DNA from: Trichomonas vaginalis G3
Taxonomy: Eukaryota > Parabasalia > Trichomonadida > Trichomonadidae
Length of the DNA: 64,000 nt
Assembly (NCBI RefSeq): GCF_026262505.1
Contig: NC_067204.1
Coordinates: forward strand, 14,340,522-14,404,521
Direction of reading: 5' to 3'
This document shows, piece by piece, positions 41,675 through 50,342 of this stretch. The translations under genes were made by a program, and so were the position numbers. How positions within the stretch are numbered: position 1 is the stretch's first letter; the number at the start of each line of letters is the position of its first letter. The notes beneath the pieces are model-generated. The model was not told where the DNA came from. It saw only the letters and a program-made list of their open reading frames with translations, and made no database searches.

Positions 41675-43759
41675 ATGGAGTACAAGGATGATTCCGAGTT
41701 CTTGGATGATATCCAGAAGTCCAAAACCCGATCCAAGGAAATCGTGAGAATGCAAATGCACTTAGCTTATCTTGATGAATCAGAGCCCGCAAGTGAAGAT
41801 GAAAATCAAGCACCAGCTAATGCCGAAGAATTTAAAGTTGTCAGAAAGTTTAGCTTACAAAAATTCCTTGAGGCACACCCAATCTTAAATGTCAAAGACC
41901 TTTGTAACTTTTCTTTGGATCAACTCTTGTATTTAGTTGATGTTGTTCGCGAGCATGAGTTTTCATCCAGACGCGGTCGGAAAAACGGTTGTGATCCATT
42001 AGATGCGTTATTCCTAACATTAACTTACTATTGCACTTATCTTCCATTGCAAAAAATGTCAGGAATTGTTAGTTTGAAACAGAGTTACCTCAGCAAAATC
42101 ATTAACAAAACAACAAACAGGATGTTCCCAATTTTCATTGCTGAATTCATTCCAAAACAATATTCTCCCTGTGACAAGGAGTTCGATAACTTTCCAACAT
42201 GTGTTGCTGCAGTTGATAGCTCTACTATTCCTTTTACCGTTCCTCTTGATCTTGCTGAGCGTAAAAGTTCATGGGATGCTAAAAACCATTGCAATGGTAT
42301 GAAGGTTCAAGTTCTTGTTAATCCTTTAGGACAGGTAATTCACATGAATACAAGTTTTTTAGCTTCAGTTCACGATAAGAAAGTATTTGATTTATCAGGA
42401 GCTTCAGATTTTTTACATGTCCAACGTGGAGTTGAATCTGTTGCATTAGGACTTCTTGCAGATAGAGGTTACATCGGTATTCAGAAATACCATCCAACAG
42501 CCGTCATTATGCAAAGAGGTGATGACGAAGAAGTTACAAAACGCAATAATGCGATTGCACATGATCGCCAAATTGTCGAACGCCGCTTTGCACGCGATAA
42601 AAGTAATTGGAGTGTCTTGGCAATAGGATATCGTGGTGAAAAAGGCAATCTTCCACTTATTGTTCAAGGATTGTTTGCTTTAGATAACTATCACATCGAT
42701 TCCACACCTCTCAGTGAGAAGGATAACTGCGATTTTCCTTGCACTCCAAAAGATGAAAAAGAAGCTGCAGCAACACCAGAACCAAATGGTTCAGGAAGCC
42801 CAATGCCAAAGCCAAGATGTGTTCCAAAAGATCTTTATCTCCAAACTCCAGAAACTCCAATGAAGATTCCATCTCCACTAGCTGGATATGAAAAGATTGA
42901 TAAGATACTTGTTAAAAGAACACAAAATGCAATCTACAACATCGAAACAAAAATGTCAATTCCAGGATTACATAATGAGGGAGCTACCTGCCATGTCAAT
43001 GCCGTTTTGCAAGTTTTGTTCTACGTAAATACTTTCAGAAAAGATGTAATGGAGCATTTGGGAGATGTCGAATATACGCCAGTGAAAGCACTTGCCGAAA
43101 TTTATGATCAGATGTTGCACTACCGCCACAAGGAATACACAATTTCATGCTCACAATTCATCACAACACTCGGCAAGCAATACTTCCAGCAGCAAGATGC
43201 CGATGACACATTTCAAAAGATTGTACATGATGTTACGGAATCAGCAAACAAACCAGATATTGCCGTTACATTCCAATATCAAACTGAGACTCCTGATGAA
43301 AGCTTCTATTCGGTTTCGCTTCACATTCCTCTTGGTGCAGCAGGTATTGATCAAGGAATTAAACAAATGTGCACAGATGATTCTCATATCAATGAAATCT
43401 CAACATTCCTCTGGGTCGACGTTCAGAGGAATTGGTCTGATCCAAATGTCTTCTTTGACAAATTTGAGATCAAGAAGAACTACAAAACTCAACTCAGTGA
43501 TGGAACGTATGTATTTAAGATACATTCCATTATTGCTTATCATCAAGGTCATTTCGTTGCCTTCGTCAACAAAGGAAGAGTTTGGTTCATGCTCGACGAT
43601 GAAATTACTTACATTGTTCCTGATGGTTTGATCAAAGGTCTTCAAGGTGGAGATGTTGGCAGCGATTTGTGGTCATATCTTGGTGGTGTCAAATGGCTTG
43701 CAAAATGTGTCATCTATCGCAAACACAAGTTCTATGGAGTTGGTGATGATGATGATTGA
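41675..43759 (+). CDS. DDE transposase fused to C19 ubiquitin-specific protease
   Basis: This 694-residue fusion has two complete domains. Residues 60-340 are a DDE_Tnp_4 (PIF/Harbinger-like) transposase. It contains a helix-turn-helix region (LDALFLTLTYYCTYLPL to YLSKIINKTT) and a catalytic triad D181 (VAAVDSSTIPF), D263 (LLADRGYIGI) and E302 (DRQIVERRFA), with the flanking ASVHDKKVF signature. A proline-rich linker (about 350-400) follows. Residues 427-690 are a ubiquitin-specific protease. The Cys box is GLHNEGATCHVNAVLQVL with C439; the His box is YHQGHFVAF with H626; the acidic residue is D641 or D642 in WFMLDDE. The transposase would cut and join the element ends. The protease would strip ubiquitin from proteins, perhaps protecting the transposase or altering chromatin, which is inference. 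There is no stop, frameshift or missing catalytic residue. Confidence 0.9.
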   Translation: MEYKDDSEFLDDIQKSKTRSKEIVRMQMHLAYLDESEPASEDENQAPANAEEFKVVRKFSLQKFLEAHPILNVKDLCNFSLDQLLYLVDVVREHEFSSRRGRKNGCDPLDALFLTLTYYCTYLPLQKMSGIVSLKQSYLSKIINKTTNRMFPIFIAEFIPKQYSPCDKEFDNFPTCVAAVDSSTIPFTVPLDLAERKSSWDAKNHCNGMKVQVLVNPLGQVIHMNTSFLASVHDKKVFDLSGASDFLHVQRGVESVALGLLADRGYIGIQKYHPTAVIMQRGDDEEVTKRNNAIAHDRQIVERRFARDKSNWSVLAIGYRGEKGNLPLIVQGLFALDNYHIDSTPLSEKDNCDFPCTPKDEKEAAATPEPNGSGSPMPKPRCVPKDLYLQTPETPMKIPSPLAGYEKIDKILVKRTQNAIYNIETKMSIPGLHNEGATCHVNAVLQVLFYVNTFRKDVMEHLGDVEYTPVKALAEIYDQMLHYRHKEYTISCSQFITTLGKQYFQQQDADDTFQKIVHDVTESANKPDIAVTFQYQTETPDESFYSVSLHIPLGAAGIDQGIKQMCTDDSHINEISTFLWVDVQRNWSDPNVFFDKFEIKKNYKTQLSDGTYVFKIHSIIAYHQGHFVAFVNKGRVWFMLDDEITYIVPDGLIKGLQGGDVGSDLWSYLGGVKWLAKCVIYRKHKFYGVGDDDD

Positions 43760-44331
43760 AAACAGTTTAATTTTTTTTAATCTTATTATAAGGGATAATT
43801 TTCTAAATATATGATTTTTTCTTAAGTTAGTGAATATTTTTCTTGTGTGCTTTTACTTATTTAAGTATTTAGTATTATTACTTAAAAATTTTGAACATTT
43901 ATTTTATAATATTGAGATTTAAAATAAACTATTGCTCGATCGTATCTTTATTTGCTCTTTTAATAAAAAATCTAACTTACTATTGATTAGATATTGATTT
44001 AAAAAAATAATATAATAGCATAATAAAATTTCTTTATTTCCCCGTACAAAGATATAGCCGTAACAAGACATTAACGTTTGGAAAGTAAATTTGAAAAAAA
44101 GTATTATATTATAAAAGAAGTTACAAATTTTTAGAATATTTTTGTAAAATAAGAGCAAAAAGTAGAATGCAAACTCTTCGGGTACTAAAACCTGCCATTA
44201 AATTGAGATAAATAATAGATTTTGTAAAATTTTGTTGTAATTCTTGTATCAGTCTTGCCTTGAGTATGAGTTTGAGTCTACCCTTGTTTCCATATTGCCT
44301 ATTCCTGTTTTAACGCGGCTATTCCTATTCC
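43760..44331. other. 3' non-coding part of the DNA transposon
   Basis: AT-rich. A 79-codon minus-strand frame (43919-44158) is low-complexity Phe/Ile/Asn-rich and not convincing. Confidence 0.55.
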
Positions 44332-44596
44332 AGTTTTTGGTGCTTTTCTATGATAACCAAATTGATTTGGTTATCATAGAAAAGAGACCATTATAATGCT
44401 TAAAATTAATTATGTTTAGGGCCGGTTTATTGGGATAAGGAAGTTTATAATACGTGAACACTTGTTTCCTCATCGAAAAGTCATAACGCATAAAGTCGAT
44501 GTTTCCTTAGTACAAAAAGTGACATATGACGCTTAACTCTTTATTCCAGATAATGACCATATTTATGGGATTAAAAAGTTTAGGAAGCTTCTCCCC
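44332..44596 (-). repeat. Right terminal inverted repeat of the DNA transposon
   Basis: This is the mirror of the left repeat, with the same 40-bp palindrome at 44344-44383. A TCACTT-type initiator is carried in the repeat itself, oriented into the element on each side. Confidence 0.92.
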
Positions 44597-44599
44597 AAT

Positions 44600-45001
44600 G
44601 ATTATGATTTTATTTAGATATTTACTAATTTCAATATTTTCATTTCAAATCCTTCTGATCAAAGAGCGCGATCAAGTTATATTATTATACAATCAATATG
44701 GTGAATGTTTTTCAATGAATTGCAGATTTTAAACTAAAAATTTATCATCTTCGAAATTTAGCGGTGTATCTTTGCTTGCGTCATTGATTATTTCATACTA
44801 CACACGATTGCAAAGATCTCTCTGATCTCAAAATATTCCTACTCTAATTGATATACTGACTTTTTACCAATAATGCTTTTTTAACGCGTTCACTGATATA
44901 AATTACTATCGCCTTGAAGAAATCTTTGAGCTGAACCAAGGAGTCATTCCTTTTGATTAAAACAAAAAGTGACAATTTTGCTCTTTATTCGAATAATTAG
45001 A
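44600..45001. other. Spacer between the transposon and the tetraspanin
   Basis: The sequence 44600-44732 is open and hydrophobic (FRYLLISIFSFQILL) but short and unassignable. It may be a relic or chance. No initiator near the tetraspanin start is obvious. Confidence 0.45.
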
Positions 45002-45628
45002 ATGAAACAAAGGTATGGAGTTGAGGCAACAAACAAAATATCACATATTTGTCAAATTTCTATCATTATGTCCATTTTTTTCGCTACACATTCCATAGAT
45101 TTCCTTTATTCTTCCAAAATTTATTTATTTAATATCGGTATTATATTTCTGGACCTATTCGCTCTGGCTTCGTACATCATTATTTTAGTTATTCTACTTA
45201 ATCCATCAATTATCAAAGATTTAAAATTACGTTTTATAATAGTAAGCATTATTTCGTTTATCTTCTTTATAGTAATAATGTACTATGGTGTTAATTATGC
45301 AATAGATCCAATGAACTACTTTGTAACTTTAGAAGATACATGGTATAAAAAACAAAACCTTGATCAAATTAAAGAATTTCAGCGTATATTTCAGTGTTGC
45401 AACTTCCAACCAACTATTATAGATTCTGCAAATGAATGCCATCATGGTTTTAAAACTCCTTGCATAAAATACCTATTAAAACACCAAAGTAATTCAATAA
45501 TTATTACTGGAATGTGTAGGATACTACAAGCTATTGCACATGCACTTGTTTTTTCAACTAGTTTTGGTTTTGCTATATCAATCAAGGAATCTAATCCATT
45601 TAGCCAACCATTTAGCGTACCAATATGA
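45002..45628 (+). CDS. Tetraspanin-like membrane protein
   Basis: The 208-residue protein has four hydrophobic segments (about 14-35, 40-65, 73-95 and 165-190). A larger loop between spans three and four carries QCCNFQ and two further cysteines in NECHHGFKTPC. This is the Cys pattern of a tetraspanin large extracellular loop, although the usual CCG is CCN here. Trichomonad tetraspanins of this size occur at the surface and in flagellar or exosomal membranes and are linked to adherence. I use the ATG at 45002; the open frame from 44969 begins with GTG. The C-terminus (SIKESNPFSQPFSVPI) is a short cytosolic tail. The gene sits about 400 bases from the right end of the DNA transposon, which may have displaced its promoter. 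Confidence 0.8.
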   Translation: MKQRYGVEATNKISHICQISIIMSIFFATHSIDFLYSSKIYLFNIGIIFLDLFALASYIIILVILLNPSIIKDLKLRFIIVSIISFIFFIVIMYYGVNYAIDPMNYFVTLEDTWYKKQNLDQIKEFQRIFQCCNFQPTIIDSANECHHGFKTPCIKYLLKHQSNSIIITGMCRILQAIAHALVFSTSFGFAISIKESNPFSQPFSVPI

Positions 45629-45838
45629 AGGAATTATGACATATATTATTAATTTGTTTGTATATTTATATTAGTAAACATATTTTTGGATATGTATATT
45701 ATTCACATTTAATTGACCTGAAACATAAAGTACATTGATTCTATGATCTAAGCAAATTAAATTCCGACCTCTAATAATCTAAATTTATCAATATTATTTA
45801 TTAATTTTATGTATTAAATATGAAAAAATGAGATATCA

Positions 45839-47032
45839 TTAATTTGGAAGTTCAAGACCAACGGATACCCATCCTTGGCGAAGGTTATGAGGACGAGCAA
45901 ATATTTCACAATACATTGAATTTGGAAATACTCTTTCGATAAGCTCGTATATTTCAATTGGCTTATGGCTTTGACGAAGAGAACGTTGCTGGATAATAAG
46001 GTCGTTAAACTTATTAGGTCGCATGTTCTCTGGATCTTTTCCTTTATGGCCAATAAGCACCGTTTCTTTGTTATGCTGCAAATAGTAACCGTGTGATGGC
46101 ATGTATCTTCCATACTTGGAGATTTTTACCCAATTCAGATAGGTCAGGAACTCGTATCCCCAGTTCTGAAGAAGCTGGATACCATTTTCCAATTGTGATG
46201 CAATAACCCAAACAAAAATGTAGCCATTCTTCTGAATCTTTTGCAATGGTATTTGGCCAATAATATCAGTTGAAAGCTGATCGTAGTTAATTGCGACACC
46301 ACGCGTGATTCCAGCCTGAGCAATGAGCCACGGGGGATCCATTGTAATAACATCGAATTGGGTGATTTCACCAAGTTTATCAAACGGAAATGTACGAACA
46401 TCGCAGTTAATTGAAGCGGAATGCTTGATAGTTTCATCAAATGCTGGTATTACAGTGCATGTGCAGTCGCCCTTAACTCCGTATTTCTTAATTTCCTTTT
46501 CAATTTTCTCGATTTCTTCATCAAGCTGCTCATCTGTAAGTGAACGAATTTCATTAAGATCTGTTTTAACTAGTTCTGCTTCGTATCCGAAATATTTAAG
46601 TTTGTCTGGGTCGTCAGGTTTGAAATCGGTAAGGAAGGTGTTTACACCTCTATGATTGCTTTTGATGTACTCCTCTGGTCTCAAAACAATATCTTTAAGC
46701 TTTTCAAATTCGATGAATTCGCATGGATCGCCTCCTGGGCAATGTGTTAAATCATCGGGTGAAAAGTCAGTAACAAATTTTGCTGGGGGATTATAGGCCA
46801 TTAAACCAAGAGGGATGCCTTTGGATTTGTCTGTTCTAGTTTGCTTTGGCTTTTCACCCCATGTGAAATCGGAATTTTTCTTTCTACTTTTACGCTTCCA
46901 TGTTTCGTCATCAGATGAAGAAGAAGATGAAGATTGCTTCTTCCATTCTCCTCCATCTTCATCATCCTCGTCACTCGAGTAGGAAAATCTATAGCTCGCA
47001 ACGCGGCGATTTTTCATCGCGCGAGACGACAT
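45839..47032 (-). CDS. METTL3-like MT-A70 RNA adenosine N6-methyltransferase
   Basis: In this 397-residue protein, residues 1-70 are disordered (runs of Ser, Asp/Glu and Lys). The MT-A70 domain runs about 205-395. The catalytic DPPW motif is at 232-235, preceded by NCDVRTFPFDKLGEITQFDVITM, the counterpart of METTL3's CCDIRYLDVSILGKFAVVMA. Downstream are GYIFVWV, NWGYEFLTYLNWVK, HNKETVLIGHKG, and the SHKPIEIYELIERVFPN and ARPHNLRQGWVSVG segments. DPPW marks an active m6A writer, whereas METTL14 has EPPL. It should transfer methyl from S-adenosylmethionine to adenosine N6 in mRNA, probably with a METTL14 partner not in this window. The N-terminal zinc fingers of animal METTL3 are absent. The tail-to-tail neighbour is the tetraspanin. 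Confidence 0.9.
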   Translation of the reverse strand: MSSRAMKNRRVASYRFSYSSDEDDEDGGEWKKQSSSSSSSDDETWKRKSRKKNSDFTWGEKPKQTRTDKSKGIPLGLMAYNPPAKFVTDFSPDDLTHCPGGDPCEFIEFEKLKDIVLRPEEYIKSNHRGVNTFLTDFKPDDPDKLKYFGYEAELVKTDLNEIRSLTDEQLDEEIEKIEKEIKKYGVKGDCTCTVIPAFDETIKHSASINCDVRTFPFDKLGEITQFDVITMDPPWLIAQAGITRGVAINYDQLSTDIIGQIPLQKIQKNGYIFVWVIASQLENGIQLLQNWGYEFLTYLNWVKISKYGRYMPSHGYYLQHNKETVLIGHKGKDPENMRPNKFNDLIIQQRSLRQSHKPIEIYELIERVFPNSMYCEIFARPHNLRQGWVSVGLELPN

Positions 47033-49082
47033 TTTTTTAGTATATACGTTTAGATTTTCCCGCTAAAATTTCTATACTTTACGCAACTTTTTTACAATTT
47101 TGGCGCTAACATAAAACATTGGAATTAAATGTCATTTTATAATATTAATTCAGATAAATAGTTATGATTTGACATTTCTATTTGAAGTAACTCATCCAAT
47201 AACGCTTATCTCATTCCAGATATGAAATTATATTTTTGAAATTAGCATTTCTATGCAAATCTTTCTATTTGCACTAGTCATTCATTAAGTACCCGTGTAA
47301 AAGTATCATCTTGGCGTATTAAAAATACTATAACTCTATTAAACTTACTTGAATAACCTTCATTAGTGAATTTTTCTACCTCAATCTCATTTATTTTGTA
47401 GCAAATGATTATGTGTATCAACCAGTGTTATATGATAGCTCGATGTTGCCGTAAAGGTACATTCACTAGGCGATAACAGTAAAATGGGATGAAAATAGGA
47501 TAAATAGCATCCCTATATAGTGCCTAACAATATTTATACGGGCCAAAAAAATTTGGCTAGAGATTTGGCGAGTTATAAAACTTAGAAAATTGAGAGGGAT
47601 TTTTATTTTTTATTTTTTTTTTGGAAAGTTAAAATTGCGATTAAAAATCGATTTCCAGGAGAACTAAGCATCTCATCATATATTTAAATCGATAAAAATA
47701 TTAAATAATAGTTGAATAGTATAACAACGTGAAATTATGGCTGAATCTACAGAAAAAATGAACATATTTGACATTTTTGAAAATTCATACGTTAGATGGT
47801 GACAGACTCATAAACTATACTTTAGCTAAGATTGATATATGGTTTCAACAACACATGGTTAAAATCGTAAAAATATTTTAGATTTCAAAAAGATATATAT
47901 GGTAATATAATGGAACAAAGTCAACAAATAGCATGTTAAATATGTTATAATTAACTTTTTATTAGATCCAATAGTATATATCGAATGGTTTCCAGCTTTA
48001 TGGTTAAATATTTTCTTTTCGAGCTTCTCTTTAACTGTTGTATTAAGGTTGTAAATTTTTGATGCTAGAAACTATGGAATCTTCTTTGCTGCTGCATTTT
48101 TCTTGAGAGTTCTTGCAATTTCGAATAGATCTGCGCATTGTATGAAATGGAGGCTTTAAAATATCTTGAAAACAGAATAGGACTGCTTTTCCAAAGGAAT
48201 GCTTACTTGTAAATCAGAGAGTTTCAAAATTGACAGCAAGATTATCATCATAACTTTCGATTTTGCTGCGAAAAAGGAAGACAAGTAATTAACAAATCAT
48301 TTACTGTTGTTCATCAAAAGAAGAAAACTTTGATAACAACTAATGATGATAAAATCAAGCTATCTTTTAATATTTTAAATTGATAAGACATTCAAAATAT
48401 TTGAATGGTTTAAAATATTTTCTTTTAATTTCTATAAGATATTATCATGATTATATAATAAAATTTAAATTTTTATTCAAAAAGGCAATATTTCAAACTT
48501 TTAATTTCAAAAATCTTAATTCTGCAATAAGTGTATTTAATTGTAGCAAATTTAATGATCCTTCGTCATGCTTAGCAATTTGGAACTCATAAATTAATGA
48601 TTTCTTCAAGTAAAATTCTGCATTATTTCAAAAGTCAATAATTCTCTAGTAACTTTTCTTCAAACCCTAACCATTATATTATATGTATAATGGAGAATAA
48701 TTGCAAAGAAAGATAGCCGAATTTACTGGGTAGTTCTTGTGATGCGAAATAATTGCAAATTAACACCTAGTTTTAACAGCATCAATCTCTTTTTGCTCTC
48801 ATTTAAATGCATTCGCACACTTTAATTTTGAAATATAAGAGTTTTGGAAATTATCAAATTTATCTGCTCAAATAATATAGATCTTCATAAGTGTTAATAG
48901 AATCATTAGCCTTACATATAGTGTTTAATATAATGATGCACATTATACTGGGATTCATTCCTTATTCATCTAGTTATTATAAGATTTACAACCCCATGAA
49001 AATTTAAAATTTTGTCAAAAATAGTGAATGTACCTTTGTTGCCGTTTAGAGATTCTCTTTGTAAACTATTCAATATCAATTA
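47033..49082. other. Two-kilobase gene-poor stretch
   Basis: AT-rich; frames such as 48380-48592 are low-complexity. The part 48030-48360 is slightly more coding-like in composition, but I can assign nothing to it. Confidence 0.5.
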
Positions 49083-49217
49083 GCGGTTTGGCCCAATCAT
49101 TTTTGGTCATTACACGGTGGCTAGCTGCATGGCTAGTCTCCGCCAGTTTGACCGCATAAACGAGGTTCTCAAACGGTAAGCATCGTGTGATCCGTTTCGC
49201 ACAGCTCCTCAACAAAT
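49083..49217 (+). ncRNA. Candidate H/ACA-type snoRNA
   Basis: This is a GC-rich island of about 135 bases in AT-rich DNA. Hairpin 1 is closed by GCGGT/ACCGC (49083-49087 and 49151-49155), with an inner stem GGTGG-CTAGC against GCTAG-CCGCC. A hinge follows with AAACGA, which fits the H box ANANNA. Hairpin 2 is closed by GAGG/CCTC, with AAACGG/CCGTTT inside. Then comes ACA three bases before the proposed end (49212-49217). The hairpin-hinge-hairpin-tail order and length fit H/ACA RNAs, which guide pseudouridylation. The left internal loop is unusually large. No promoter box was identified. Confidence 0.35.
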
Positions 49218-49496
49218 TCTTAAATTTCTAGAGTATTTTTTTTTTTTTAATACTTAGTTTGAAAGCTTAACTTATTTCATTTGCTTTCCATTATCTGCGG
49301 TACAATTTATTATTATCTACAATGAGCTAATTCTAGATGTTGCTTTTTGATAAATTTATCATTTGCTGTTTTTATATGCTAGATTTGTTTTTCTGATTTG
49401 TTTTCAAGACTTTTATCCAGATCTACTGTAATCTTGCTTTGTATTTGCTTAGAAATAAGTTTTTAATTATAAAAAAGTGACAAATATAAAACAGAA

Positions 49497-49901
49497 ATGA
49501 ATCCTCAACAGTATTTATCTCCTATTGGAAAATGGGAGCACCAAAATAAAGTTAGTAAGTTTTTCCATCCTACAAAACAGAATTTTGGAATCAACAGAAG
49601 AGCTGATGCAAATACTCCAATTGAAATCAATTTTGGGCCTGTTCACTTAAGATGGCAGGATGGCTCTTGGACAAACTTGAATCTTCCTGAGCAACCAGCT
49701 AATCCAAATCCAACTCTTCAAGAGATTTCAAAACTTCAACGCGAAAACGCTCAATTACAAGTTGAATGCGAAATTTTATTACACATGCTTACGGTTTCGG
49801 AAATGAAGAAGGTTAAATTCCAAAATCGCTTAACCTCATTGAAAAATCAAATTGCTTCAATCTTAGAGCAAATTGAGAAGGAAGAAGAGAATATGGAATA
49901 A
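49497..49901 (+). CDS. CBY1: Chibby family protein (basal body/ciliary)
   Basis: The 134-residue protein matches the Chibby family in size and order. The N-terminal basic segment contains KFFHPTKQNFGINRR. The core is PIEINFGPVHLRWQDGSWTNL, corresponding to Chibby's LKFENGQWI region. A C-terminal coiled coil has LQRENAQLQVECEILLHMLTV, like LEEENNLLRLKVDILLDML of Chibby. In animals Chibby sits at the distal end of basal bodies and helps dock them and recruit ciliary vesicles; the beta-catenin role is animal-specific. Here it is likely flagellar basal-body associated, in keeping with SPAG6 in the same window. The start ATG is preceded by an AT-rich leader. The gene is intact. Confidence 0.85.
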   Translation: MNPQQYLSPIGKWEHQNKVSKFFHPTKQNFGINRRADANTPIEINFGPVHLRWQDGSWTNLNLPEQPANPNPTLQEISKLQRENAQLQVECEILLHMLTVSEMKKVKFQNRLTSLKNQIASILEQIEKEEENME

Positions 49902-50342
49902 GTTTAATGAATGTTACTACTAAATAGCTGTTTGTTTTTACTTATTTAATAAATATAGAAAACGGAAAAAGTTGTTTTTATGTTTTGATTCTTCAATATA
50001 GAATACAAGTCTAAATCATTTAAAATCGAATGTAATTGATTTGTAGATAAATCCTCATATATGAATATTAAAACTCTAATTTGAGCTAGCTCATGCTAAT
50101 CACAATATATTCTCATTCTACGAAACTCTTAATGACAGGTACGTATTTAGATCATTTTATTTCACAATATAATAAAAATTGTATTATCTTTGAAGGAATG
50201 ATTGTAATACTATTATATTAGAGTTCTATTTAACAAAGAGAAATATAAATCATAAATTTTTTTAGTAAAAAAGCAATATAATAATAAAGAAACGAAACAA
50301 ACTATAAAAAACTAATCAAGAAAACAACATTCTTTTTTTTCC
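49902..50342. other. Spacer between Chibby and the coiled-coil gene (convergent)
   Basis: AT-rich; no gene seen. A TAATAAA lies shortly after the Chibby stop. Confidence 0.55.

Larger units (their letters stand above)
40073..44596 (+). mobile_element. PIF/Harbinger-like DNA transposon carrying a transposase-deubiquitinase fusion
   Basis: The element is 4.5 kb and bounded by near-identical inverted repeats of about 265 bp (40073-40338 and 44332-44596) that start GGGGAGAAGCTTCC. A possible 3-bp duplication, AAT, lies at 40070-40072 and 44597-44599. Inside is a single intact gene (41675-43759) with its own initiator. The DDE domain belongs to the DDE_Tnp_4 group, whose Harbinger members make 3-bp duplications. 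The repeats, the gene and the promoter all look whole, so the copy could be autonomous or recently so. The remaining internal DNA (40339-41662 and 43760-44331) is AT-rich and holds no other gene that I can see. Confidence 0.85.

Noticed and set aside
43919-44158. 79-codon minus-strand frame inside the DNA transposon
   Set aside because: Low-complexity Phe/Ile/Asn composition, no similarity to a transposon protein.
49083-49217. tRNA identity for the GC-rich island
   Set aside because: No seven-pair acceptor stem, anticodon arm or T-loop in the right spacing.
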